Below, piece after piece: positions 15,216 to 24,272 of a stretch of DNA of 39,339 nucleotides. The DNA comes from an uncultured Octadecabacter sp. (GTDB taxonomy: Bacteria > Pseudomonadota > Alphaproteobacteria > Rhodobacterales > Rhodobacteraceae): NCBI GenBank assembly GCA_937891785.1, contig CALAGN010000079.1:1-39339 (forward strand). The letters are read 5' to 3'. How positions within the stretch are numbered: the stretch's first letter is position 1; every line of letters begins with the position of its first letter. Position numbers and translations under genes: made by a program. The notes below the pieces were generated by a model. That model did no database searches, had not been told where the DNA came from, and saw only the letters and a program-made list of their open reading frames with translations.

Positions 15216-16082
15216 ATGACCACGCCCGCCATTTCGTTCGAATTCTTCCCGCCCAAGAACCTTGAAGGATCGTTCCGCCTTTGGGACTGCGTCAACACCT
15301 TGGCCCCGCTTGATCCGGCATTTGTATCGGTCACCTACGGCGCGGGCGGCGCGACGCGGCAGTTGACGCATGATGCCGTGGGCACGATCCACAAAACGTC
15401 CGGCCTGAACGTAGCGGCGCATTTGACCTGCGTAGATGCATCGCGGCAAGAAACCATGGACATCGCCCAAGGGTATGCCGACATCGGCGTGACCCAGATC
15501 GTCGCTTTGCGCGGCGATGCCCCAAAAGGCAGCGCGGGCTATCGCCCCCATGCGGACGGATTCGCCGGCAGTGTCGATCTGATTGCCGCCCTCGCGGATG
15601 CCGGAAAATTCGCCATTCACGTGGGCGCCTATCCTGAAAAGCACCCCGAGGCGGCCAGCCAACAGGCCGATATTGACCATCTAAAGCGCAAATTTGACGC
15701 CGGTGCGGCAAGTGCTATTACCCAGTTCTTTTTTGAGGCCGAGACATTTTTTCGGTTTCGCGACGCATGCGTGGCCGCCGGTATCGACGCGCCGATCATC
15801 CCTGGTATCCTGCCGATTGAAAACTGGTCGGGCGCGCGCAAATTTGCGCAGTCCTGCGGCACGACCATTCCGCCCCTGATTGCCGATGCTTTTGAAAACG
15901 CCACCCGCGACGGCACGACCGATCTGCTTGCGACCGCGCTTGCATCCGAACTTTGTGATGACCTGATCATCGGCGGCGTGGAGCATCTGCACTTTTACAC
16001 GCTCAATCGCCCCGAACTGACCCGCGATGTTTGCCACGCGCTTGGCGTCACTCCCAAGGTGCAGTTGCAAAACGTCGCCTGA
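15216..16082 (+). CDS. metF: Methylenetetrahydrofolate reductase
   Basis: A 288-residue protein, normal for bacterial MetF. The ATG at 15216 is set by AAGGAGG six bases upstream. The family start pattern SFEFFPPKN is followed by FVSVTYGAGG, HLTCVDAS, IVALRGDAPK (with the folate/FAD-site Asp), IHVGAYPEKHPEA, FFFEAETFFRFRD and PGILPIENWSGARKFAQSCG, covering the TIM-barrel flavoprotein from end to end. It reduces 5,10-methylene-THF to 5-methyl-THF for methionine synthesis. The divergent metR and the inverted repeat between them suggest methionine/homocysteine control. Confidence 0.96.
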   Translation: MTTPAISFEFFPPKNLEGSFRLWDCVNTLAPLDPAFVSVTYGAGGATRQLTHDAVGTIHKTSGLNVAAHLTCVDASRQETMDIAQGYADIGVTQIVALRGDAPKGSAGYRPHADGFAGSVDLIAALADAGKFAIHVGAYPEKHPEAASQQADIDHLKRKFDAGAASAITQFFFEAETFFRFRDACVAAGIDAPIIPGILPIENWSGARKFAQSCGTTIPPLIADAFENATRDGTTDLLATALASELCDDLIIGGVEHLHFYTLNRPELTRDVCHALGVTPKVQLQNVA

Positions 16083-16118
16083 TCCATCGGCGTTTGGGTC
16101 TGCAAACCCAGAAGCGTC

Positions 16119-16593
16119 ATGTTTACCGCAAAAAGCCCCGGCGATCTGCCGACAAAAGACGAAGTGCTGGCAATTTCCGGCTTGGAATTCATCCAACAGG
16201 TGCTGGCGGGCAAAATCGCGGGCCCGCCGATCGCGGCTGTGCTGGATTACCAATTGGCACATGTGGAGCGCGGCAAGGTTGTGTTTCACGGTACGCCGGG
16301 TTTTGACCACACGAACCCGATGGGCGCGGTGCACGGCGGTTGGTATGGCACCTTTCTCGATAGCTGCATGGCCTGCGCTGATATGACGGCTGTGCCGCGC
16401 GATTCAGTCTATACAACGCTGGAATATAAGGTGAATCTTGTCCGTGCGATCCCGCTTGGCACTGAAATACAGGCGGCAGGTACCTTGGATCACGCCGGTC
16501 GCCGTGGCGCATGGCGAAATCCGCGATAAAACCGGACGCCTTTATGCGACGGGCAGCACAACGTGCATCATTATGCAGATCGCCGCGCCTTGA
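16119..16593 (+). pseudogene. PaaI-like hotdog thioesterase, frameshifted near 16503
   Basis: The first frame (ATG 16119) encodes a hotdog-fold thioesterase: FDHTNPMGAVHGGWYGTFLD, then YTTLEYKVNLVRAIPLGTEI. After GTLDHAGR it runs off-family and stops. From GTG at 16504 the next frame continues exactly as the family should (VAHGEIRDKTGRLYATGSTTC, split here by a one-base shift) and stops at 16591-16593. One base extra, or several lost around 16500-16504, would explain it. The family hydrolyses acyl-CoA esters such as hydroxyphenylacetyl-CoA. It is either a recent pseudogene or a sequencing error. It lies 36 bp after metF and overlaps the next gene tail-to-tail by 23 bp. Confidence 0.8.
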
Positions 16594-17641
16594 TCCAGGC
16601 CGCGCGCGGGGCCTTCTGCGTCACTAAATCATGAACCTTTTCGGACGGATCAAGCCCCACAATGCGCTTTCGGCGCAGCAAGAATAGTTTGCTCCAGCCA
16701 CGCCACTTGCCAATCGAGGGTGCGTTTACATCGCAAGGAAAGCGGTCGCGCCACCGATCGGGCAGGGCAAGCCCGCATGTCTCGAGCCGTTCAAGCATCC
16801 AGACCAGCGGAATATTTGCCAATGGGCGCGAGCGATGCAGCGTGCCGATTTGCCCGCCGATATCGCCATGGCTACCGCGAAACCAAACCTGTTCCACATG
16901 GCCAACCCAACCGACAGGGCAGGTCCACATAACGGGACTATAGGCCGCACGGGTTTCATCAATGGCAAGAGCGTGAAAACCGTGCGCCACATTGCGACCA
17001 AGCGTGTGACTGTGAAACGCATGATGCACTTGCGACCAGCGCCAAATGATTGGCAGACGCAGGCCCAGCGCCTTGACGGTATCCCAAACGGCAACCGCTT
17101 CGATCGGGGTGGACCTGTGGCAAAACTTGTCGCAGAACACTTGGGCAGTGGGGCTGCGCGCGCCCGCGCGGTAATAGCGGTAAGCGTTGCGAATGGTGCG
17201 CACCGTCGCCTCTTCGCGCTTTACCAGACCGACCATATCAATCACGCCTGCAAGGCTGCGCACCGCGTACGCGCCGCGCGAATAACCGACCAAAACGATC
17301 TTGTCGCCAGGCTGATACCGCGAGGCAAGCACGCCGTAAGCCCGTTCAATCTGGCGATTGATGCCGCGCCCCGTCATCACATCCATCGTGCCGCGCCAAT
17401 CGCGCCATTGAATGCCGGCCTCGTAGTAGACCGACAGGTTCGCGCTATAGCCCACCTCGCGCAGCAGTTTCAAAAGCTGCCCAGCGTTGGTTTCGCAGCC
17501 TTCACGCAGCGATGACATGGTGCCGTCAAGGATGATCACATGAGTGGCCAGACCGCGACGGGGGTGTATCCCGTCTTCGGAATGGGGTCGGCGGCCGACA
17601 AGGCCAAGTATCCAATCACGCAACGACACCACAATCCTCAC
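16571..17641 (-). CDS. DUF2235 alpha/beta-hydrolase-like protein
   Basis: A 356-residue protein. The DUF2235 pattern is visible in order: VIILDGTMSS (about 35-44), TNAGQLLKLL, VYYEAGIQW, the nucleophile elbow GYSRGAYAVRSLAG (Ser121), HALAIDETRAAYSPVMW and WFRGSHGDIGG with a likely catalytic Asp/His. Members have a lipase-like fold and some are type VI secretion phospholipase effectors. No secretion genes or signal peptide are present here, so a toxin role is not supported. The substrate is unknown. It stands alone, with 119 bp of featureless non-coding DNA upstream. Confidence 0.88.
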   Translation of the reverse strand: MRIVVSLRDWILGLVGRRPHSEDGIHPRRGLATHVIILDGTMSSLREGCETNAGQLLKLLREVGYSANLSVYYEAGIQWRDWRGTMDVMTGRGINRQIERAYGVLASRYQPGDKIVLVGYSRGAYAVRSLAGVIDMVGLVKREEATVRTIRNAYRYYRAGARSPTAQVFCDKFCHRSTPIEAVAVWDTVKALGLRLPIIWRWSQVHHAFHSHTLGRNVAHGFHALAIDETRAAYSPVMWTCPVGWVGHVEQVWFRGSHGDIGGQIGTLHRSRPLANIPLVWMLERLETCGLALPDRWRDRFPCDVNAPSIGKWRGWSKLFLLRRKRIVGLDPSEKVHDLVTQKAPRAAWIKARRSA

Positions 17642-17760
17642 TTGCCTGCTTTAGCGTTAACCATACACGATGAAGGGTAAAGGGTATTTCAACACACCTG
17701 ACGCCACTGTTACAAAACGTCGGCAGGGGCTTTGGTCCGGCAAGCCAAGCAGAGCAGTCC

Positions 17761-18882
17761 TTACAGGTGGTCGACCGTCACACTAAAGCGATCACCATAG
17801 CCGTTGAACCGTGTTGTCACCCCGTTCAAATAGGCCCCCATCGCTGAAAAAACGATCCAGTCGCCTTCTTCTAGGTCGAAAGGCAGCGGCAACGGATTGG
17901 GAAGCTGATCAATACTGTCGCAGGTCGGGCCAAACACGATCCGTGGATCAGCTGCGCCGCAACGGGCCACGCCATCATGGGACACGACGTGAAACCTGGG
18001 TACGATCATCGAGGGAAATTCGGACAGCCCGCCATATATCCCGTCGTTCAGATAAACACGACCCGCGCGCAGGGATTTGACCTGCACGCCGTAGGCGTGA
18101 CTGTCTGCAACCAATCCGCGTCCCGGCTCGCAAACCAGCGCGGGGCGTTTGGGAAAGGCATCGACGGCAGAGTGGATCGCATCGAAAAAGCGTTGCATAT
18201 CCAAGGGCGTGCCATCACGCGCCGATGGAAAACCACCGCCAACGTTCAGCCGTTCAATCGTCACACCAGCCCGCGCCGCAATGCGCGCGGCGGCATGAAT
18301 ATAGGTCACGTAGGCCTGCGGATCGCGGCACTGCGTGCCCACATGAAAGGTCAGCGCCGGGGTGAAGCCAGCCTGTGCAACCTGTCGCAGCAGATCAACG
18401 GCTGCGTCTTCGTCGGCACCAAACTTGGCACCGAAATCATAGGCCGCGCCGCCCACGGCCAACTTGAAACGTACCGCTATTTCGCAATCCGCCACACCCG
18501 CAGCGATCAGTTTGGCCAACTCGCCCGCGTCATCAACCGACCATGACGCAACGCCCGCCGCGATCCCAAATGCAATTTCGGCGCGCGATCGCACGGGGTT
18601 ATTGTAATGCAGCGCGGCCACAGGACACAGCCGCCGGATCAGCGCGATTTCATCAGGCGAGGCCACGTCGAATCCGGCAATTCCGCCCGCGCACAGGCGG
18701 GCGATGACGGCCTCGTCGGGGTTGGCCTTGACGGCGAATGTGACCAATCCGTCAAACCCCGCACGGAATTGCGCAAGATGGGCATCAAGAATCGTAGGCG
18801 CGAAAAAATACACGGGCATGTCAGGCGAATTGGCCGCCAGAAACAGCGCGGGATCAGATTGGAGCGCGACCGGTTCATACAT
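17761..18882 (-). CDS. Type III PLP decarboxylase, probable ornithine decarboxylase
   Basis: A 373-residue protein from MYEPVALQ; an ATG 11 codons earlier is possible. The alanine-racemase-like barrel has the PLP lysine in FAVKANPD (Lys52), FHVGTQC, NVGGGFPS and CEPGRGLVAD. The C-terminal domain supplies FGPTCDSID (Cys321) and GAYLNGVTTRFNGYG. These are the marks of bacterial ornithine decarboxylases of the eukaryote-like fold, which make putrescine. Lysine or diaminopimelate specificity cannot be excluded by eye, though diaminopimelate decarboxylases differ around the Cys motif. A divergent Lrp-type gene, 119 bp away, probably controls it. Confidence 0.88.
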   Translation of the reverse strand: MYEPVALQSDPALFLAANSPDMPVYFFAPTILDAHLAQFRAGFDGLVTFAVKANPDEAVIARLCAGGIAGFDVASPDEIALIRRLCPVAALHYNNPVRSRAEIAFGIAAGVASWSVDDAGELAKLIAAGVADCEIAVRFKLAVGGAAYDFGAKFGADEDAAVDLLRQVAQAGFTPALTFHVGTQCRDPQAYVTYIHAAARIAARAGVTIERLNVGGGFPSARDGTPLDMQRFFDAIHSAVDAFPKRPALVCEPGRGLVADSHAYGVQVKSLRAGRVYLNDGIYGGLSEFPSMIVPRFHVVSHDGVARCGAADPRIVFGPTCDSIDQLPNPLPLPFDLEEGDWIVFSAMGAYLNGVTTRFNGYGDRFSVTVDHL

Positions 18883-18948
18883 CGTTGGATCTACCTGTTG
18901 ATTTGCTTTCCACAAGATTAGGCGCAGGCATGGTCAGATTATCGTGGC

Positions 18949-19003
18949 ATATCGCACAAAATGACTCTTGTTTTCGCCAGTATGACGCTACGATGTGCAA
19001 TAT
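18949..19003. promoter_or_regulatory. Candidate Lrp-type inverted site between divergent genes
   Basis: ATATCGCACA (18949-18958) and TGTGCAATAT (18994-19003) are inverted copies with one mismatch, centred in the decarboxylase/Lrp intergenic space with 35 bases between them. The second arm reaches the start codon of the Lrp gene, as would suit autoregulation. Confidence 0.35.
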
Positions 19004-19442
19004 GACCGATATTGACTCGATCGACCGCCAAATTCTGTCCCTGCTGGGCGGCAATGCCCGCATGCCAGTGGCAAAACTTGCCGCACAGTTGGGCATTGCC
19101 CGCACGACCGTGCAGGCCCGTCTTGATCGACTGGAACGCAGCGGCGTGATCGCGGGATATACCCTGCGCTTGTCCGACAGCGTTCATGCGGGGATGATCC
19201 GCGCAACCGTGCTGATAAACATCAAACCATCCGCGCAGACCGCCGTGCTGACCCATCTGCGCCACTTACCTGCCGTGGAAAAGGTTCACACCACATCTGG
19301 GCGCTTTGATTTGGCCTGCCAGTTGCGGATGACCTCGACGCTGGAACTGGATGAAACGCTGGACAGGATCGGCGCAATTGCAGGCGTTGAAAGCTCGGAA
19401 TCGCTGATCCATCTGTCCACACGGATTGATCGCGCCGTCTGA
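19002..19442 (+). CDS. Lrp/AsnC-family transcriptional regulator
   Basis: A 146-residue protein starting MTDIDSIDRQILSLL. The winged HTH (VAKLAAQLGIARTTVQARLD, about 24-43) and C-terminal RAM domain (LPAVEKVHTTSGRFDLACQL) are both complete. It is divergent from the ornithine decarboxylase gene and 60 bp before valS on the same strand. The divergent arrangement suggests it senses an amino acid such as ornithine or arginine and controls the decarboxylase. The effector is unknown. Confidence 0.9.
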   Translation: MTDIDSIDRQILSLLGGNARMPVAKLAAQLGIARTTVQARLDRLERSGVIAGYTLRLSDSVHAGMIRATVLINIKPSAQTAVLTHLRHLPAVEKVHTTSGRFDLACQLRMTSTLELDETLDRIGAIAGVESSESLIHLSTRIDRAV

Positions 19443-19502
19443 CCCTTTCCCTTGGCCGCTGCATTGGGTATCCCCCCATTCAAACCAGATGGGACAGAGC
19501 CG

Positions 19503-22500
19503 ATGCCAATGGAAAAGACATTCGATTCAGCGATTGCCGAAGGGCGCATTTATGCCGCGTGGGAAGAGGCGCAAGCCTTTGCCGCCGGTGCCAATGCCAG
19601 CCGCGATGAAACCTTTTGCATCATGCTGCCACCGCCCAATGTCACCGGATCGCTGCACGTTGGCCACGCGTTCAACCACACGCTGATGGATATCCTGACC
19701 CGCTGGAAGCGGATGCAGGGGTTTGACACCCTGTGGCAGCCCGGTCTGGATCACGCCGGGATTGCGACGCAGTTAATGGTGGAAAAGGAACTGTCCGATA
19801 CGGGGCAGCCCAAGCGGGTTGAACTGGGGCGCGAAAAGTTCCTTGAAAAAGTCTGGGAGTGGAAAGCCGCCAAGGGTGGGACGATCGAACAACAGGCGCG
19901 TCGTCTGGGCGATTCAATGGATTGGTCGCGATCTGCCTTCACGATGTCGGGTGCCGAAACTGCACCGGACAGTGAAAAAGACGGCAATTTCCACGATGCC
20001 GTGATCCGCGTTTTTGTCGACATGTATGACAAGGGCCTGATCTATCGCGGCAAACGTTTGGTCAACTGGGATCCGCATTTCGAAACGGCAATTTCCGATC
20101 TCGAGGTCGAAAACACCGAAGTCGACGGCCACATGTGGCACTTCAAATATCCGCTCGCAGACGGGCAAACCTATGAATACGTTGAAAAAGACGAGGGCGG
20201 GAATGTCACCCTGCGCGAGACGCGCGATTACATTTCTATCGCCACGACCCGCCCTGAAACCATGCTGGGCGATGGTGCAGTCGCGGTGCATCCGTCTGAT
20301 GAACGCTATGCGTCGATTGTCGGAAAACTGTGCGAAATTCCGGTCGGTCCGGCTGAACATCGCCGGCTGATCCCGATCATCACCGACGAATATCCCGACA
20401 AAGATTTCGGTTCGGGTGCCGTGAAGATCACCGGCGCGCATGATTTCAACGACTACCAAGTCGCCAAGCGCGGCGGCATTCCGATGTATAATTTGATGGA
20501 CACCAAGGGTGCGATGCGCGCTGATGGGGCGCCCTACGCTGACGAGGCCGTCATGGCGCAGGCGATTGCCAATGGCGAAGCTGAATTTACCGAGGCGTCA
20601 GTTGCGGCGATGAACATGGTGCCCGAAGAATACCGCGGGCTGGATCGTTTCGAGGCGCGCAAACGCGTGGTCGCCGATATCACCGCCGAAGGGTTGGCCG
20701 TGTCGACCCTCGTGAAAACAATCGACCCAGAAACCAATTCCGAACATCTGGAACTGGTGCCCTACGTCGAAAACAAAAAGATCATGCAGCCGTTTGGCGA
20801 TCGCTCCAAAGTGGTGATCGAACCAATGCTGACCGATCAGTGGTTCGTGGACACCGACAAAATCGTCGGCCCCGCGCTGGAATCCGTGCGCCAAGGCCAT
20901 GTGAAAATCATCCCTGAATCGGGCGAAAAGGTATTCTATCACTGGCTCGAGAATATCGAGCCGTGGTGCATCTCGCGCCAGCTGTGGTGGGGGCACCAGA
21001 TTCCGGTGTGGTATGGGCCGAAACTAACCAAACTCGCTAACCGCGAATGGGAAATCGAAGAGGAAGCAATTAAAATCTGCGCACCAAACGAAGCCGCCGC
21101 TCGCAAACAAGCACAGGCAATCTACGGCACCACTGCCACGATTAGAATTAGTGATCTTCAAAAGAGACCAGCTGTCAGTCTAAGCCATGAAATGAACGAT
21201 ACTTCTACCGAAGGTGGCATGCTCTCGGAAATCAAACTTGTCACCCTGACCCGTGACCCCGACGTCCTCGACACGTGGTTCTCTTCCGGCCTCTGGCCGT
21301 TCGGCACGCTCGGCTGGCCCGAGGACACCAACGAACTGGCGAAATACTTCCCCGGTGACGTGCTGATCACAGGGCAGGACATCCTGTTCTTCTGGGTTGC
21401 GCGGATGATGATGATGTCCCAAGCGGTGCTGCATGAAAATCCGTTCCACACGGTTTACCTTCACCAGCTTGTGCGCGACGCCAAGGGTGAAAAGATGTCG
21501 AAAACTCGTGGCAACGTCATTGATCCACTTGATATGATTGACCTTTACGGCGCCGATGCCCTGCGCATGTCCAATGCGGCAATGGCGGCTATTGGCGGTG
21601 TGCTGAAAATTTCCGAAGACCGGATCAAAGGGTATCGCAACTTTGGCACCAAGCTGTGGAACGCCTGCCGCTTTGCCGAAATGAACGACGCCGTGGGCAG
21701 TGACGGCACGATCCCAACACCGACCGCGCCTGTGAACAAATGGATCGTCGGCGAAACGGGGCGCGTGCGCGAAGAAGTCGACGCCGCCCTCACAGCCTAC
21801 CGTTTCAACGATGCAGCCAACGCGCTTTATGCCTTCGTGTGGGGCAAGGTTTGCGACTGGTATGTGGAACTGTCCAAGCCGCTGTTGATGGACGGCGACG
21901 ATGCCGCCAAGGCGGAAACGCAAGCGACAATGGCGTGGGTTTTGGACCAGTGCCTCGTGCTGCTGCACCCGATCATGCCGTTCATTACCGAAGAATTGTG
22001 GGGCACTTTGGGCACCCGTTCCAAAATGCTGGTCCACGCCGATTGGCCGACCTATACGGCGGCTGATTTGGTTGATGCCGAGGCGGACGCCGAACTGGGC
22101 TGGACCATCGCCATGATCGAAGGTGTGCGATCTGCCCGCGCGCAGATGAATGTGCCTGCCGGCTTGAAGATTCCGGTGTTGCAATTGAACAGCGACGCGG
22201 CCGCGCAAACGGCTTGGGACAACAATCAAATGATGATCAAACGCCTTGCCCGTATTGACAGCATGACGGCAGTTGACGCAGCCCCCAAAGGGTCATTGAC
22301 CGTGGCAACACCGGGCGCGACATTCGCGCTGCCGTTGGCCGATATCATTGACGTAGATGCGGAAAAAGAGCGTATCACCAAGAGCTTGGGTAAAGTCGAG
22401 AAAGAGGCGGGCGGATTGCGAGGCCGGTTGAACAACCCCAACTTTGTCGCCTCTGCCCCTGACGAAATCGTCGCCGAGGCCAAGGCAAATCTGGCCTTGC

Positions 22501-22556
22501 GCGAAGAAGAAATCGCGCAATTGTCCGCCGCTTTGGACCGTTTGAACGAGATCTAA
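19503..22556 (+). CDS. valS: Valyl-tRNA synthetase
   Basis: A 1017-residue class I synthetase that charges tRNA-Val. The start at [20 protein letters not shown] matches the usual N-terminus; an upstream TTG would add 17 atypical residues. It carries [15 protein letters not shown] (HIGH-type motif at 52-55), an editing domain (about 215-400) with [59 protein letters not shown] and KMSKT (664-668). The anticodon-binding domain and a C-terminal coiled coil ([11 protein letters not shown]-type heptads, about 955-1015) follow. About 21020-21240, between the WYG and DVLDTW motifs, is longer, more A/T-rich and of different codon style than the rest, but in frame. Confidence 0.97.
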   Translation: MPMEKTFDSAIAEGRIYAAWEEAQAFAAGANASRDETFCIMLPPPNVTGSLHVGHAFNHTLMDILTRWKRMQGFDTLWQPGLDHAGIATQLMVEKELSDTGQPKRVELGREKFLEKVWEWKAAKGGTIEQQARRLGDSMDWSRSAFTMSGAETAPDSEKDGNFHDAVIRVFVDMYDKGLIYRGKRLVNWDPHFETAISDLEVENTEVDGHMWHFKYPLADGQTYEYVEKDEGGNVTLRETRDYISIATTRPETMLGDGAVAVHPSDERYASIVGKLCEIPVGPAEHRRLIPIITDEYPDKDFGSGAVKITGAHDFNDYQVAKRGGIPMYNLMDTKGAMRADGAPYADEAVMAQAIANGEAEFTEASVAAMNMVPEEYRGLDRFEARKRVVADITAEGLAVSTLVKTIDPETNSEHLELVPYVENKKIMQPFGDRSKVVIEPMLTDQWFVDTDKIVGPALESVRQGHVKIIPESGEKVFYHWLENIEPWCISRQLWWGHQIPVWYGPKLTKLANREWEIEEEAIKICAPNEAAARKQAQAIYGTTATIRISDLQKRPAVSLSHEMNDTSTEGGMLSEIKLVTLTRDPDVLDTWFSSGLWPFGTLGWPEDTNELAKYFPGDVLITGQDILFFWVARMMMMSQAVLHENPFHTVYLHQLVRDAKGEKMSKTRGNVIDPLDMIDLYGADALRMSNAAMAAIGGVLKISEDRIKGYRNFGTKLWNACRFAEMNDAVGSDGTIPTPTAPVNKWIVGETGRVREEVDAALTAYRFNDAANALYAFVWGKVCDWYVELSKPLLMDGDDAAKAETQATMAWVLDQCLVLLHPIMPFITEELWGTLGTRSKMLVHADWPTYTAADLVDAEADAELGWTIAMIEGVRSARAQMNVPAGLKIPVLQLNSDAAAQTAWDNNQMMIKRLARIDSMTAVDAAPKGSLTVATPGATFALPLADIIDVDAEKERITKSLGKVEKEAGGLRGRLNNPNFVASAPDEIVAEAKANLALREEEIAQLSAALDRLNEI

Positions 22557-22568
22557 GATGATGCGCGC

Positions 22569-22730
22569 CTAGGGAATGACTTTTTCCACCGCGCGCATCA
22601 TTCCCAGCCCTTTGTCATAGACCAGCGTCAGGATGCGCCGCCCGCCTGCGCGAGTTGCCAGTGTTGGCAGGGCACGCACGGTCATCGCCGCGCATGATGT
22701 GGCCAGAAAGCCGCGCCTTGTCAGTTTCAT
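22569..22730 (-). CDS. Tiny twin-arginine signal protein
   Basis: A 53-residue protein starting MKLTRRGFLATSCAAMTVRA, a clear Tat-type signal (TRRGFLA followed by a short hydrophobic stretch). The mature part would be only about 30 residues (GGRRILTLVYDKGLGMMRAV, then EKVIP). It is convergent with valS, 12 bp after its stop. Similar very small Tat proteins occur in roseobacters, to my recollection, but I know no function. The signal makes it more credible than a chance frame. Confidence 0.55.
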   Translation of the reverse strand: MKLTRRGFLATSCAAMTVRALPTLATRAGGRRILTLVYDKGLGMMRAVEKVIP

Positions 22731-22820
22731 CAGTGGGAAATCCCCATTGTTGCGATCTATTCTCAACTAAGCGCGCATTAAATGCTTTTCATAGGGGTCA
22801 AGCCGCGCTTATCTCCCCCC

Positions 22821-23933
22821 ATGAGTGATGACCCACGCCTGACCCCGCTTGCCGCCGCCCTGCCCTCCTCGGTTCCGTTCGTTGGACCAGAAGCACAGGA
22901 GCGCGCACGAAACGCACCGTTTGCCGCCCGTTTGGGTGCCAATGAATCGGTCTTTGGACCCTCGCCCAAAGCCGTCGCCGCGATGAAGGCTGCGGCCAGC
23001 GATGTCTGGATGTATGCCGACCCCGAAAGCCACGATCTACGCATGGCCTTGGCCGCGCATCACGGTATCGCACCTGAACATATCATGATCGGCGAAGGTA
23101 TCGACACGCTGTTGGGCCTGTTGGTGCGTCTGATCATCGGCCGCGGTGACGCCGTTGTCACAAGTGCGGGCGCCTATCCGACGTTCAATTATCACGTGGC
23201 GGGTTTTGGCGGCGTGCTGCATCAGGTGCCCTATACTGGCGATTTTGAAGACCCTGACCAACTGATCGACAAGGCCCGCGAGGTCAGCGCCAAGCTGATC
23301 TACATCGCCAACCCCGACAATCCGATGGGCACATACCATGACGCGGCAACGATCACGGCCATGATCAATGCGGTGCCTGAGCATGCGCTGCTGGTGCTGG
23401 ACGAGGCCTATATCGAGCTGGCCCCCGAGGGCACCGCCCCCAAGATTGACCCGACCGATAGCCGCGTGATCCGGATGCGCACCTTTTCCAAGGGATACGG
23501 GATGGCGGGCGCGCGGGTGGGCTATGCGATTGGCCCCACGCCACTGATCAATGCCTTCAACAAAGTGCGCAATCATTTCGGGATGAACAGGATTTCACAG
23601 ACCGGCGCGCTGGCCGCCTTGGCTGATCAGGACTGGCTAGCGCATGTGCACGCGCAGGTAGATACCGCCCGCAAGCGTATCGGCCAGATTGCTGCTGACA
23701 ACGGGTTAACCGCCCTGTCGTCTGCCACAAACTTTGTCGCGATTGACTGCTGTGAGGGCGGTAATTTTGCGCGCGCCGCTCTTTCAGGCCTTATTGCGCG
23801 TGGTATATTTGTGCGCATGCCGTTTGTCGCCCCGCAAGACCGCTGCATTCGCATCAGCTGTGGCATGCCTGCTGATCTAGATGCTTTGGCCGCTGCCCTT
23901 CCAGCCGCATTGGACGACGCACGAAAGCGTTAG
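22821..23933 (+). CDS. Class I/II aminotransferase, histidinol-phosphate aminotransferase-like
   Basis: A 370-residue fold-type I PLP enzyme. The ATG at 22821 begins MSDDPRLTPLAAAL; an upstream in-frame ATG lacks family similarity. Landmarks are RLGANESVFGPSPKA (39-51), MIGEGIDTLLGLLVR, SAGAYPTFNYH, ANPDNPMGT (163-171), VLDEAYIE and the PLP lysine in TFSKGYGMAGARVG (Lys224), with the C-terminal Arg in CIRISCGMP. These fit the HisC/cobD branch. There are no other his genes nearby, so it may be a HisC paralogue acting on another substrate such as an aromatic amino acid. Confidence 0.88.
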   Translation: MSDDPRLTPLAAALPSSVPFVGPEAQERARNAPFAARLGANESVFGPSPKAVAAMKAAASDVWMYADPESHDLRMALAAHHGIAPEHIMIGEGIDTLLGLLVRLIIGRGDAVVTSAGAYPTFNYHVAGFGGVLHQVPYTGDFEDPDQLIDKAREVSAKLIYIANPDNPMGTYHDAATITAMINAVPEHALLVLDEAYIELAPEGTAPKIDPTDSRVIRMRTFSKGYGMAGARVGYAIGPTPLINAFNKVRNHFGMNRISQTGALAALADQDWLAHVHAQVDTARKRIGQIAADNGLTALSSATNFVAIDCCEGGNFARAALSGLIARGIFVRMPFVAPQDRCIRISCGMPADLDALAAALPAALDDARKR

Positions 23934-23984
23934 GTGATTTTTCGCGACCGGCTGCTAGTGTTGTTCGCAGGACAAAGGGCCAGC

Positions 23985-24272
23985 ATGTCAGATCGTGACC
24001 AGCAACAATCCGTCGAAAACTACACCAACGCCTTTCTTGAGCCGTTTGGCTTGTTGTTGTTCATGATGCTGTTGACGATTGCATTAGTTCTTGGCGGGCT
24101 GTGGATGTTGCTCACTGCAGCGCTCGTCAACCAATTGATCACGTGGCGCGGACGGATCTTAGGGGGCTATGGATGCAGCGGCGACGACATTGGCAGCCGA
24201 TTGCAACGCGCCATCCCCATGCGGGATATTCAGGGCTTTAAGGCCCGCATCCAGGCTGCCCAGGACTCCTAG
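23985..24272 (+). CDS. Small single-pass membrane protein, hypothetical
   Basis: A 95-residue frame starting MSDRDQQQSVENYTN, with AAAGGG about 8 bases before the ATG; a GTG at 23934 directly after the aminotransferase stop is an alternative. Residues about 18-48 form one or two hydrophobic segments (FGLLLFMMLLTIALVLGGLW), followed by a basic stretch (ITWRGR). The last 38 codons lie antisense to the end of the next gene (114-bp overlap), so either the true C-terminus is shorter or the overlap is real. I recognise no family. Confidence 0.5.
   Translation: MSDRDQQQSVENYTNAFLEPFGLLLFMMLLTIALVLGGLWMLLTAALVNQLITWRGRILGGYGCSGDDIGSRLQRAIPMRDIQGFKARIQAAQDS

Noticed and set aside
16571-17641. DUF2235 protein as a type VI secretion toxin
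   Set aside because: No secretion genes, immunity partner or adaptor is nearby; the gene is isolated among metabolic genes.
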